64,000 nt of DNA from positions 1,116,001 through 1,180,000 of the forward strand of contig NC_007204.1 of the NCBI RefSeq assembly GCF_000012305.1. Reading direction: 5' to 3'. Both the position numbers and the translations under genes were made by a program. Below, piece after piece: positions 53,917-61,957 of this stretch (position 1 is its first letter; every line of letters begins with the position of its first letter). Under the pieces are notes generated by a model. It was not told where the DNA came from and made no database searches. It worked only from the letters and a program-made list of their open reading frames with translations. This DNA comes from Psychrobacter arcticus 273-4 (GTDB lineage: Bacteria; Pseudomonadota; Gammaproteobacteria; Pseudomonadales; Moraxellaceae).

Positions 53917-55326
53917 ATGTCAAATAAACTACTTGATCTGATCAAATCATCCAACGCTAAATGGGTCGATTTTCGCTTCACTGATACCCGCGGTAAAGAG
54001 CATCATATGAGCTTTCCAGCTCATAGCGTTGATGAAGAATCGATGGAAGATGGCAAAATGTTTGATGGCTCATCGATTGCTGGTTGGAAAGGGATTGAAG
54101 CATCAGACATGATTTTGCGTCCTGATCCTGAGACGGCGTTTATTGACCCGTTCTTTGATGCGGTTACTGTTGTCGTGACTTGTGACATCATTGAGCCATC
54201 AACCCTACAAGGTTATGACCGTGATCCACGCTCTATTGCGCGCCGTGCTGAAGAGTATTTAAAATCTACCGGTATTGGTGATACGGCTTTTTTTGGTCCT
54301 GAGCCTGAGTTCTTTGTATTTGATGAGGTAAAATGGTCTGTGGGCATGTCTGGTGTCAGTCATGAAATCGTCGCTGAAGAAGCCGCATGGTCAACCAATA
54401 AAGACTATGAGTGGGGCAACATGGGTCATCGCCCACGTGTCAAAGGCGGTTATGTACCAGTACCACCTGTTGATAGCTCACAAGATATGCGTACCGTCAT
54501 GTGTGATCGCATCGAAGATATGATTGGTGAAGGCTGTATCGAAGTACATCACCACGAAGTTGCCCCTTGTCAGTTAGAAATTGGCGTTGCTTTTAACACG
54601 CTTGTACGCAAGGCAGATGAAGTACAAAAGCTCAAATATGCCGTACATAACGTTGCTCATCAGTTTGGAAAAACAGCAACCTTTATGCCAAAGCCTATCG
54701 TTGGTGATAATGGTTCTGGTATGCACGTGCATATCTCAATCTCAAAAGATGGGGTTAACACCTTCTCTGGCGATGAATATGCAGGCTTGTCTGAAACGGC
54801 ATTGTATTTCGTAGGCGGTATCATTAAACACGCTCGTGCGCTTAATGCGATTACCAATCCATCGACCAACAGCTACAAGCGTCTAGTGCCCCATTATGAA
54901 GCGCCTATCAAGCTTGCATACTCAGCATCTAACCGCTCAGCATCTATCCGTATTCCACACGTCAGCAGCCCAAAAGCGGTGCGTGTTGAAGCGAGATTCC
55001 CTGATCCAGCAGCCAACCCATACTTAGCGTTTGCTGCACTGTTGATGGCGGGTCTTGACGGTATTCAAAACAAAATGCATCCAGGTGAAGCCGCTGACAA
55101 AAACTTGTATGATTTGCCGCCAGAAGAAGAAGCATTGATTCCAACGGTCGCTGAAAATTTAGAAGTGGCATTGCAAGCACTAAAAGATGATCATGAATTT
55201 TTATTAAAAGGTGATGTATTCACCAAAGAGATGTTAGAGGCTTATATTGCTCTCAAGCAAGAAGAAGTACAGCGCGTCAATATCACGGTACATCCCGTTG
55301 AGTTTGACTTGTATTACAGCTGCTAA
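53917..55326 (+). CDS. glnA: Glutamine synthetase, type I
   Basis: GlnA forms glutamine from glutamate and ammonia and is the centre of nitrogen assimilation. The 469-aa protein has the N-terminal [21 protein letters not shown], the metal- and ATP-binding [22 protein letters not shown] and the [13 protein letters not shown] motif. The adenylylation tyrosine is in [10 protein letters not shown], so GlnE-type control is expected. AAGGG precedes the ATG. The sigma-54 promoter and NtrC sites upstream imply induction under nitrogen limitation. Confidence 0.98.
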   Translation: MSNKLLDLIKSSNAKWVDFRFTDTRGKEHHMSFPAHSVDEESMEDGKMFDGSSIAGWKGIEASDMILRPDPETAFIDPFFDAVTVVVTCDIIEPSTLQGYDRDPRSIARRAEEYLKSTGIGDTAFFGPEPEFFVFDEVKWSVGMSGVSHEIVAEEAAWSTNKDYEWGNMGHRPRVKGGYVPVPPVDSSQDMRTVMCDRIEDMIGEGCIEVHHHEVAPCQLEIGVAFNTLVRKADEVQKLKYAVHNVAHQFGKTATFMPKPIVGDNGSGMHVHISISKDGVNTFSGDEYAGLSETALYFVGGIIKHARALNAITNPSTNSYKRLVPHYEAPIKLAYSASNRSASIRIPHVSSPKAVRVEARFPDPAANPYLAFAALLMAGLDGIQNKMHPGEAADKNLYDLPPEEEALIPTVAENLEVALQALKDDHEFLLKGDVFTKEMLEAYIALKQEEVQRVNITVHPVEFDLYYSC

Positions 55327-55353
55327 TTTGTCGTTAAAGATTTAAAAGTTCAA

Positions 55354-55391
55354 TAAAAAACCAGTTAAGTAAGCCTTAGCTGGTTTTTTTG
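55354..55391 (+). terminator. Terminator after glnA
   Basis: AAAAAACCAG pairs with CTGGTTTTTTT around a second inner stem, with a strong T-run, 28 bp past the stop. Confidence 0.85.
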
Positions 55392-55448
55392 CGCTTGAAC
55401 GATTGTCTTGACTGAGCTGATAAAGTTTCTATGCAGACGATACTGCTA

Positions 55449-55587
55449 TATAGTTGAAATACTTTAAAGTCGCTACAGTACTACTGGTGTAAATTTTTTG
55501 CAGCCTCTGTCTGCATAGGCACAGCAATCAAGAAAAATTTGCACCAGTAGTACGTGTTGTATCAATATTACTTTTCACCGACTATAT
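55449..55587 (+). repeat. 138-bp family hairpin repeat, copy 10 (form A)
   Basis: A 139-bp copy with three or four substitutions (TCTGCATAGG in the core, CAGTACTACTGG on the left arm). It lies between the glnA terminator and the DUF4124 gene. Confidence 0.9.
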
Positions 55588-55656
55588 AATATGAAAAGTA
55601 CCGCATAATGGTTTCATCTGTATATCAATAAAAAATATTTATTAGGCTGACTGACC

Positions 55657-56475
55657 ATGACTTCATTATTAAAAAATAATATTTTGAGTAAAAGTATGGA
55701 TTTAAGCCTGCTAATAGGACTTGTAATCATTACAGCCAGTCTTTACGCGCCAATAACGAATGCTGCACCTATTTATAAAGTGCTTGATGAAAAAACAGGT
55801 CAAGTCACCTTTACTGACCGTCCGCAAAACCATGAGAATAAATCGGGCAAGCAAATTAGTGAAATTTCCGTTGTTACGGCTACTCGCTCTACGTCCAATA
55901 GTGCTACTAACAGCACCGCAGTAAATAGCAATCCTACTGCACCTGCTAAGCCAATGGTCGCTAGCAATACCACGCCGCCTGCGCTAGAAAATGCATCGAG
56001 CACAATTCAAGTACCACGCGTCAATTATCAATTAACCATGATTGAGCCAAGTGAAGAACGCGCCTATCGTCGTCCGGCGCAAAATATCGTCGTAAATCTA
56101 CAATTAAAACCTGCACTGCAAGCCGGCGATAGTGTGAGTGTGACACTTGATGGTAATGAGGTGGCTCAAGGTTTAAGTACCTCGATTTCTACCGTTGATA
56201 TTCTACCCGGTTCTCATGTTATTAATGCTGTGGTCAAAAACGGGAAAGGACAGGTATTAAAGCAAATCTCGCGAACTATTTATGTGATTCAAAATACGCA
56301 GACGCTGCAAAACAATAAAAAAATTGCTGAGCAGCTTTTGGCTTATCAGCGTCTACCTTGGCATCAAAAGGTACTGTTAAAACTGCGTCAAGATGGCAAA
56401 CAACCCAATATGCAATCATTCACTAAGCCACAAGCTGATACACCAATAACCCTTGAGCAGCCAGCAATAAAATAA
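55657..56475 (+). CDS. DUF4124-domain exported protein
   Basis: This 272-aa protein has a hydrophobic N-terminal segment (LLIGLVIITASLYAPITNAA) acting as a signal or anchor. The short DUF4124 motif APIYKVLDEKTGQVTFTDRP follows, then a Ser/Thr/Pro/Ala linker and an immunoglobulin-like region (VVNLQLKPALQAGDSVSVTLDGNEV). DUF4124 proteins sit in the periplasm; the function is unknown. In several gammaproteobacteria such a gene lies between glnA and ntrBC, which fits its position after glnA. Confidence 0.88.
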   Translation: MTSLLKNNILSKSMDLSLLIGLVIITASLYAPITNAAPIYKVLDEKTGQVTFTDRPQNHENKSGKQISEISVVTATRSTSNSATNSTAVNSNPTAPAKPMVASNTTPPALENASSTIQVPRVNYQLTMIEPSEERAYRRPAQNIVVNLQLKPALQAGDSVSVTLDGNEVAQGLSTSISTVDILPGSHVINAVVKNGKGQVLKQISRTIYVIQNTQTLQNNKKIAEQLLAYQRLPWHQKVLLKLRQDGKQPNMQSFTKPQADTPITLEQPAIK

Positions 56476-56544
56476 ATAATAGAAAATAGCTGTTAAGCAT
56501 TGATGGATGCAAGGTAAATCTCAGCCAAGAAAATTTATATGTAA

Positions 56545-56578
56545 TAAAGGCAAGCACTGACATCAGTGATTGCCTTTA
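56545..56578. terminator. Bidirectional terminator DUF4124 / SIMPL
   Basis: The stem AAAGGCAA.CACTGA/TCAGTG.TTGCCTTT has a 2-nt loop and lies between convergent genes. Confidence 0.8.
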
Positions 56579-56654
56579 TTTATGAGCATTATTGGTTAAT
56601 GAATGCTATTAATTAACGAAAATGATGAGTTAATAAAGAGCGTTTATTCGTCGT

Positions 56655-57374
56655 TTATTTAGTCAACTCAATCGTACCATTGGCAGTCACTGAGATGGTG
56701 CTGTTACCAGACTCAAAATTTTGGCTTGGTACCGATGCATCTGCCGACTCAGCTTTCATGCTCATGGCATTATACATCGGGCGCGGATAGTTGCTGCCAG
56801 TGTTTAGATTGACATTGACGACACGATAGCTGCGTGCATCCCAAGCACGGGTCATATTTTTAGCCTGCTGCTGAAAGGCGCGTGAAGCATCGGTCATCAG
56901 TTTCTGCTGTAACGCATTCTTTTTGATATCTGAGACCCCAAAGCTGAGATTTTCCATGACCAAGGTTTCTTGCAAATCAGCAATCAGTTGGCTGGTTGCT
57001 GTAAAATCGGTACTTTTTAGGTCTATATTTGCCTGTCCTGTCCAGCCGATGATTTTATTGTATTTATCGTAACGTGGATAAGTACGTTGTTGACCAGTGC
57101 TTACCGTGACAGTCGGGTAGCGTTTAGCGATTTTTAACGCATTATTAATCGAAGTGTTTAGTGTGGTTGCCAATGCTTTTGCATCGGTTGCCTGTGCTTT
57201 TTTGTATAAGCTGGCAGTGACCTCGTCATTTTGAATTTCTTCTTTTACTTCTGTTTGAAAAGCAAGCTGATCGTAGCCTGTGGGCGCTGCATGGGCAGTC
57301 CCCATCAGCATGGTCATTAGACAGGCTGTACCAGTGGCGAAAGCGGCTTTACCAGTTAGAATGTTTTTCATCAT
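56655..57374 (-). CDS. SIMPL-domain (DUF541) periplasmic protein
   Basis: The 239-aa protein begins with a clear signal peptide (MMKNILTGKAAFATGTACLM, cleavage after AHA) followed by a SIMPL domain. It includes the typical VSTGQQRTYPRYDKYNKIIGWTGQ and NLNTGSNYPRPMYNAMS segments. Relatives in oxidative-stress protection (YggE-like) are known, but the exact role is unclear. A start-proximal SD is present (GGAGATT). It is divergent from the hairpin repeat and ffs. Confidence 0.9.
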   Translation of the reverse strand: MMKNILTGKAAFATGTACLMTMLMGTAHAAPTGYDQLAFQTEVKEEIQNDEVTASLYKKAQATDAKALATTLNTSINNALKIAKRYPTVTVSTGQQRTYPRYDKYNKIIGWTGQANIDLKSTDFTATSQLIADLQETLVMENLSFGVSDIKKNALQQKLMTDASRAFQQQAKNMTRAWDARSYRVVNVNLNTGSNYPRPMYNAMSMKAESADASVPSQNFESGNSTISVTANGTIELTK

Positions 57375-57555
57375 AATCTCCTGAATAAAATAAATACACT
57401 TGAAGCCGTTAATTTAAAAGCCATAAAGATGCATTGTATTTATTAAGCATTATTTATGGCGCTTAACCTTCTTATCTAAAATAACAAAATTTAAATGTGT
57501 CGCTGTGATAATTTTGTCACTTACGTTATGGGTTGTGTGTTACGGAGTAGATTAC

Positions 57556-57693
57556 TATAGTTGAAATACTTTAAAGTCGCTACCGTATTGCTGGTGTAAA
57601 GTTTTTGCAGCCTCTGTCTGCGTAGGCACAGCAAGCAAGAAAAATTTGCACCAGTAGTACGTGTTGTATCGATATTACTTTTCACCGACTATA
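57556..57693 (+). repeat. 138-bp family hairpin repeat, copy 11 (form A)
   Basis: A full 138-bp copy with one arm change (AAAGTTTTTGC for AAATTTTTTGC), in the spacer between the SIMPL gene and the ffs promoter. Confidence 0.92.
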
Positions 57694-57745
57694 GCTAGAT
57701 TATGAAATTCTTTGTGATATAAACCAATCTGTTTGACGATTGGGG

Positions 57746-57773
57746 TTGTAATAATGAAAAATTCTTGTATAAT
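57746..57773 (+). promoter_or_regulatory. Sigma-70 promoter of ffs
   Basis: TTGTAA (57746-57751) and TATAAT (57768-57773) are 16 bp apart and lie 8 bp before the SRP RNA start. Confidence 0.75.
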
Positions 57774-57781
57774 TTGCAACT

Positions 57782-57890
57782 GGTGGCTCCATTGGTAGCC
57801 TCGCAACATTGTTCTATGAATCCCGCCAGGACCGGAAGGTAGCAACGGTAATAGTTATAATGTGTGCCGAGGATGTGCTGATGGAGTCGC
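57782..57890 (+). ncRNA. ffs: 4.5S / SRP small RNA
   Basis: This is the bacterial small SRP RNA, about 109 nt. The apical Ffh-binding region CCAGGACCGGAAGGTAGCAACGG contains the GGAA tetraloop and the symmetric AGCA/AC loop. The closing helix is GGTGGCTCCAT paired with ATGGAGTCGC, followed by eight T residues as terminator. It works with Ffh and with FtsY, which is encoded at 4.4 kb in this window. Confidence 0.93.
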
Positions 57891-57989
57891 TTTTTTTTGT
57901 TCGTAATTCCTTGATTTATATAGCAATAACTCTAAAAAATCAGATTTTGATTACCTCTTTGATTACCAATCGATAAAAAATAAGCAAAA

Positions 57990-58011
57990 AAAAGACCGCC
58001 TAAGCGGTCTC
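57990..58011 (-). terminator. Terminator of the phage operon
   Basis: The stem AGACCGC/GCGGTCT with loop CTAA or TTAG is followed by eight T residues on the minus strand. It overlaps the stop codon of the last gene of the operon. Confidence 0.88.
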
Positions 58012-58215
58012 ATGTTCTAAATTTTTGTTATATTCCAACAAATCGCTATTTCTAAAATAATTCTTACTAAATAATAGTATTGGCTCCGGAAACTTGCCGT
58101 CCGTCCAATATCTTCGTAAAGTCGATGTGCTCACATCATACAATTTTGCAACATTAGCCATCGTAGTAAATCCATCCGGATTCAATCCCTCGATTTGGTC
58201 GTTTTGTTCAATCAT
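58000..58215 (-). CDS. AlpA/excisionase-like DNA-binding protein
   Basis: This 71-aa protein is built around a MerR-type helix-turn-helix: MANVAKLYDVSTSTLRRYWTDGKFPEPILL, as in AlpA and phage Xis proteins. It is the last gene of the minus-strand phage operon and overlaps the upstream gene by 8 nt. An excisionase or regulator role is inferred; no integrase is seen beside it, which leaves the assignment open. Confidence 0.7.
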   Translation of the reverse strand: MIEQNDQIEGLNPDGFTTMANVAKLYDVSTSTLRRYWTDGKFPEPILLFSKNYFRNSDLLEYNKNLEHETA

Positions 58216-58471
58216 CTGTCACCTCGTCTATCGGATAAGCCTTGTTTAAATAATCGCGCAAACGTATTGCGTCGGCTTGCGGTAAGCACAATTCAGCGTT
58301 ATCACATCGCAATGCAGTCTCGCCACCGTTTTGTATTGTTGCATTCGATAATGTTACGCTTAGGTCGTTATCCATCCACTTCCATGCCGACATTTGAGCT
58401 TTTCGCTCAAGCTCGCCTAAAGTTTTCTGATACTGATAAATGAAGGGCGATAAATTTTTGTCGTCACTCAC
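58208..58471 (-). CDS. Phage hypothetical protein, 87 aa
   Basis: No family recognised. The start chosen is GTG 58471, with AAGGAG seven bases upstream, overlapping the previous gene by 8 nt; another GTG at 58477 is too close to the ribosome site. The protein is soluble with a Glu/Arg-rich middle (LGELERKAQMSAWKWMD) and ends acidic (VTDD). Position in the operon suggests an accessory role in phage DNA metabolism. Confidence 0.65.
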   Translation of the reverse strand: MSDDKNLSPFIYQYQKTLGELERKAQMSAWKWMDNDLSVTLSNATIQNGGETALRCDNAELCLPQADAIRLRDYLNKAYPIDEVTDD

Positions 58472-59015
58472 AAGCACTCTCCTTATCCAGCTTCATGCCC
58501 ATAATGACAAAAGACCGTTCACTGTCATTCGCATACATAAAGTTTTCGCCATTATCTTTAGTATGTACATGCAAGATAGTTTCGCCCTTAGTAGATAACC
58601 CAAACAGTGCTTCAAGTACATATATGCGTTGAAATCTACTACTGCCATCTTTCGGCATCAACTGACCATAAAACCCATTCTGCACATAAAAATCTGATGC
58701 CGTTATTTCGCTCGCTGGATTAAAAGCTTTGCCCGCTTGTTTAATCATAACCAATTGCGGTTTAAATCCATCAGGTACTACAACATCAGTTTCGACTGGC
58801 GGTATATTATTTTTTTCTAAACTTCTTTGTAGTTCATACCGGCAATACACACCATTGTCTAAATCGCATGGCGCTGCGTGCATACGGTGTCCGTCTGTTG
58901 CATAGGCTCTGCCAGCATTAACGCTGATGCACTCCAGGTGAGGTCGCTCGCTACACCTATCCTTTAACGCCAAGCAAAGCCAATCAAGATCATTTTCTTT
59001 GATAAATCTATCCAT
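58464..59015 (-). CDS. Phage protein, possible sliding-clamp-like fold
   Basis: The start at ATG 59015 has AAGGAG at ideal spacing (the frame is open to 59072, but that part overlaps another small gene). The 183-aa protein contains AGRAYATDGHRMHAAPCDL, strongly resembling the RxVATDGHRLA motif of DNA polymerase III beta clamps. The later FLVGPQ... part of clamps is not evident, and the C-terminus ends in GMKLDKESACE. It is shorter than a true clamp (about 370 aa), so it may be one or two clamp-like domains. Homology is inferred from this motif only. Confidence 0.65.
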   Translation of the reverse strand: MDRFIKENDLDWLCLALKDRCSERPHLECISVNAGRAYATDGHRMHAAPCDLDNGVYCRYELQRSLEKNNIPPVETDVVVPDGFKPQLVMIKQAGKAFNPASEITASDFYVQNGFYGQLMPKDGSSRFQRIYVLEALFGLSTKGETILHVHTKDNGENFMYANDSERSFVIMGMKLDKESACE

Positions 59016-59127
59016 GCTTACTCTCCTTCTCAGCGCCACACGTCTCACGCACGCTCGGCAATTCCAAATCAACTTCTAGCAACTCAGCTGCTAGGGCTTT
59101 CATTTCTTTTTCGGTACGTGTTTTCAT
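59008..59127 (-). CDS. Small phage ORF, 39 aa, coupled to the methyltransferase
   Basis: Its ATG overlaps the methyltransferase stop as ATGA, and its own stop overlaps the start of the clamp-like gene. This is the arrangement of translationally coupled genes. The product is Lys/Glu-rich (MKTRTEKEMKALAAELLEVD), probably helical, with no recognised family. Without experimental data it could also be a by-product of tight packing. Confidence 0.5.
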   Translation of the reverse strand: MKTRTEKEMKALAAELLEVDLELPSVRETCGAEKESKHG

Positions 59128-60590
59128 GCTATTTTCTCGCTGTAATTAAATTCATGTTTAAAGTTAGCTTCTACCAAGGCTTGGGCAAGGGGAGGACAAA
59201 CCGAATTACCAACCATTCTTGTTTGTGCCGTCTTGGTTAGTTTTATTGTTTTGCCATACTCATCAATACCTTTATCAATAATGTAATCGTCACCAAAACC
59301 TTGAGCGCGGAACAACTCTCTTGGCTGCAACATGCGAAAGCCGATATCAACTATTTTATAATCCACACCCTCAACCGTGACCAATCCAAACCTTTCTTTA
59401 CTGACTACTGTACGAACTGGGCTTTTAACAGACTGTCCGTTTTTTTCATTGCCGTAGTAAGCTGTCAAAAATGCAGACACTAGGCTGTTATGGTCAGTGG
59501 CCGTAACGGTATGCAACGGCTCTGTAATATCGCTACCAACCACGCCTGTATAATTCTTAGCTATGAAAGGCGCTATCAGCGCATGATGGCCGCCCTTAAT
59601 TTGAGCGCATATCGTACGCAATGGCTCGTTAGCCGGCATACATCTAGGCGATGAAGTATTGGCGCATTCTGTCATTAGCGGTGAAGCTAAACCAAAGTGA
59701 GTACCGCCAGATGTGATTGTATGCAGCGGCTCATTTATACCGTGTCCAATATTCCCTTTTCTTAACTTGACTATAAATGGCGATGGATTATTAACGACAT
59801 ACCGCATTAGACCAGCAGCTATGCGCTTGCATGTATTGTCAGATAATGGGCGTACAGCACGTATGCCATACTTGCTTTTTATCTGCTCAGCCGTTTCAAA
59901 TATTGATGGCGTAGGTATTGACCAGTCGATACATTCAGAAGCTGTTCGCCAAGGTAGTAACTTTCTTTTTTTAACAGCTGTTGATTCTGGGTCGCCATGC
60001 GTTACTACTGGCCAAGCAATAGGCAAACCATCACGACGTGCTATCAAGAAGAACCGCTTACGAATGGTAGGGGTGCCGTAATCACAAGCTCTTAACTCTT
60101 TATATTCAACTGCGTAACCCTGACGACGTAGTGCACGTATAAATGATTTGAATGTCTGACCTTTACGATCCTTACATGGTCGACCATCTTCACCAATTGG
60201 GCCCCACGTTTTAAACTCTTCGACATTCTCAAGCATGATAATTCGAGGTCTGCAATCAGCAGCCCATTTCAGTGCTATCCAAGCTAACCCGCGTATTCGC
60301 TTATCTACTGGTACACTACCTTTTGCTTTGCTGAAGTGTTTGCAGTCAGGTGATAGCCACACCAAGCCTACAGGTTGATTGCCAGTAACCGACTTTGGCT
60401 CTATATCCCAAACCGACTCGCAATAATGCTTAGTGCCAGGGTGGTTGATACGGTGCATAGCTATCGCTTCAGGGTCATGATTGATAGCAATATCAACTGG
60501 ACGGCCAAAAGCAGCTTCAAGTCCAGTTGAGGTACCGCCACCACCAGCAAAGTTATCTATTATTAGCTCATGCGGTAATAAGGATTTCAT
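59124..60590 (-). CDS. Phage DNA (cytosine-5) methyltransferase
   Basis: This C5 methyltransferase of about 488 aa has motif I FAGGGGTSTGLEAAFG (SAM binding) and motif IV SPDCKHFSKAKG with the catalytic Cys. Motif VI is ENVEEF, motif VIII is YGTPTIRKRFF, and motifs IX/X appear as RMLQPRELFRAQGF and VGNSVCPPLAQALVEA. Motif IV has Asp before the Cys instead of the usual Pro. ATG 60590 is preferred to 60596 because AAGGA then has proper spacing. No cognate restriction enzyme gene is seen, so it is probably an orphan protecting phage DNA. The target-recognition region lies between VIII and IX and is unusually long, with three LRTI/LHTI-type repeats. Confidence 0.92.
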   Translation of the reverse strand: MKSLLPHELIIDNFAGGGGTSTGLEAAFGRPVDIAINHDPEAIAMHRINHPGTKHYCESVWDIEPKSVTGNQPVGLVWLSPDCKHFSKAKGSVPVDKRIRGLAWIALKWAADCRPRIIMLENVEEFKTWGPIGEDGRPCKDRKGQTFKSFIRALRRQGYAVEYKELRACDYGTPTIRKRFFLIARRDGLPIAWPVVTHGDPESTAVKKRKLLPWRTASECIDWSIPTPSIFETAEQIKSKYGIRAVRPLSDNTCKRIAAGLMRYVVNNPSPFIVKLRKGNIGHGINEPLHTITSGGTHFGLASPLMTECANTSSPRCMPANEPLRTICAQIKGGHHALIAPFIAKNYTGVVGSDITEPLHTVTATDHNSLVSAFLTAYYGNEKNGQSVKSPVRTVVSKERFGLVTVEGVDYKIVDIGFRMLQPRELFRAQGFGDDYIIDKGIDEYGKTIKLTKTAQTRMVGNSVCPPLAQALVEANFKHEFNYSEKIA

Positions 60591-60638
60591 ATCCATTCCT
60601 TGGTTAGTCTGAGCGTTTCCGCCCAGACGTTTATATAA

Positions 60639-61685
60639 TTAACCCTGTGCGCCAATATCTTCAGCGACAATTTCTAGCGTGTCATTAAGCATCTTGATAT
60701 CACCGGCATCAAAGTCTTGCTCTTTGTCAGTGATCAAACCCTTCATGCGCTCAACGTCATCAAGTGACTCACAGGCTTTGATATGCTTCATGATATTGTT
60801 GTATTCATCAGCTAAGATGATCGACTGCTTCTGATCGGCTAGGGCTTGGCGTAGCTCATCAACGTCATCATCTTTGATATTGATAGCCGGATTGTTAAGC
60901 ATTTCGCCAATTTCTTTGCCGATGGGCCCAATCTGCTTACTATCAGTGACTTGCTCAATCGTGCTAAGTAATTCGCTAATGTCGTAATACTCAATCACTG
61001 GTGCCGCGGCAGTCGCTTGCTTTGGCTTAACGCGGTCAAGCAGGGCGGATGCACCAGCGTTAGCAGCTTTAGGTGTAACATTACGAGGGGCTTCATTATT
61101 TCGGTCAGCCAGTTCGTCAGGTGTATAAACACCTAGGATGACATCAGGGCAATGAAGTCTTGAAAAGCGCTTAGCTGCTAAGTAGGCAAGCTGTTGGCGT
61201 GGGTCAGCAGCCCACAGTGGTGAGTTACGGACAGTACCAACTTGCGCCATCGTTAGCGATAACTCGGTTGGCTCATCATCACCTTTAAATGTCGCTCGGC
61301 AGATGACGCCCACATCAGTTGATTTATCATCTTTAGCTTTAACTTTTGACCAGTCACCAAAGTATTCAAACTTGATACGGTCGACGATAGGAGCGCGATT
61401 GTTGATGACAGCGATAACCAGTTGAGCTTCATACCCCAACGTGCCATTAACTAAGTGAGTCTTTTGAGCTACTGCATATGGGTCCATGCCCCAGCGTAGT
61501 GATTGGCCAATAATTGCAAAGCAGTCACCGACGTTACCTTGTAGATGCTTTGGTACAGTACAAACACCACTAGCCATCATGTGAGCTAAGCGTTGGCACT
61601 TATTAAACAGCGAGTCATCAAGCGTGATTTGCTGCGGTGAGTATTGCTGATCAGCGGTTACTGTTATTTCGTTGTAGTTGTCCAT
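60639..61685 (-). CDS. RecT family single-strand annealing protein
   Basis: This 348-aa phage recombinase has the RecT core: LAHMMASGVCTVPKHLQGN, CFAIIGQSLRWGMDPYAVAQKTHLVNGTLGYEAQLV, and the RNSPLWAADPRQQLAYLAAKRFSRLHCPDVILGVYTPDEL segment. The C-terminal third is acidic and helical, likely for SSB contacts. Its ATG overlaps the upstream zinc-ribbon gene (TAATG). With the YqaJ exonuclease encoded just before it, it forms a complete exonuclease/annealase pair like RecE-RecT. Confidence 0.92.
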   Translation of the reverse strand: MDNYNEITVTADQQYSPQQITLDDSLFNKCQRLAHMMASGVCTVPKHLQGNVGDCFAIIGQSLRWGMDPYAVAQKTHLVNGTLGYEAQLVIAVINNRAPIVDRIKFEYFGDWSKVKAKDDKSTDVGVICRATFKGDDEPTELSLTMAQVGTVRNSPLWAADPRQQLAYLAAKRFSRLHCPDVILGVYTPDELADRNNEAPRNVTPKAANAGASALLDRVKPKQATAAAPVIEYYDISELLSTIEQVTDSKQIGPIGKEIGEMLNNPAINIKDDDVDELRQALADQKQSIILADEYNNIMKHIKACESLDDVERMKGLITDKEQDFDAGDIKMLNDTLEIVAEDIGAQG

Positions 61686-61957
61686 TAGATTGTTTCCTTT
61701 TTAACTTTGTGAGTTGTCATAGTGTCGTTTTCGGGATTGAAATGAATTTCCATCATTCCTTTACAGCTTGGACAACTGCCGCCACCTAGCTCATGAGCGC
61801 CCATCATGTGAAATATACTAGGTGCACAATCGAATTTATCTGAGCAGTGAGGGCAGCTAATGTCGTAACGCTCTTTCCAACCGTTTGGGTTTGACGGCTT
61901 TTTGTCAGTCTTCTTGAATTCAAAACCTGACTGAGTTTTCTTTACTTTTATACTCAT
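61685..61957 (-). CDS. Zinc-ribbon phage protein, 90 aa
   Basis: This small protein has CPHCSDKFDC and CPSCKGMM knuckles separated by about 22 residues, consistent with a zinc ribbon. ATG 61957 overlaps the exonuclease stop (TGATG). It is placed exactly between the exonuclease and RecT genes. It could be a structural bridge or regulator of the pair, but no named family is recognised. Confidence 0.7.
   Translation of the reverse strand: MSIKVKKTQSGFEFKKTDKKPSNPNGWKERYDISCPHCSDKFDCAPSIFHMMGAHELGGGSCPSCKGMMEIHFNPENDTMTTHKVKKETI

Noticed and set aside
59713-60081. A 122-codon plus-strand frame
   Set aside because: It is antisense to the methyltransferase gene, with no supporting signals.
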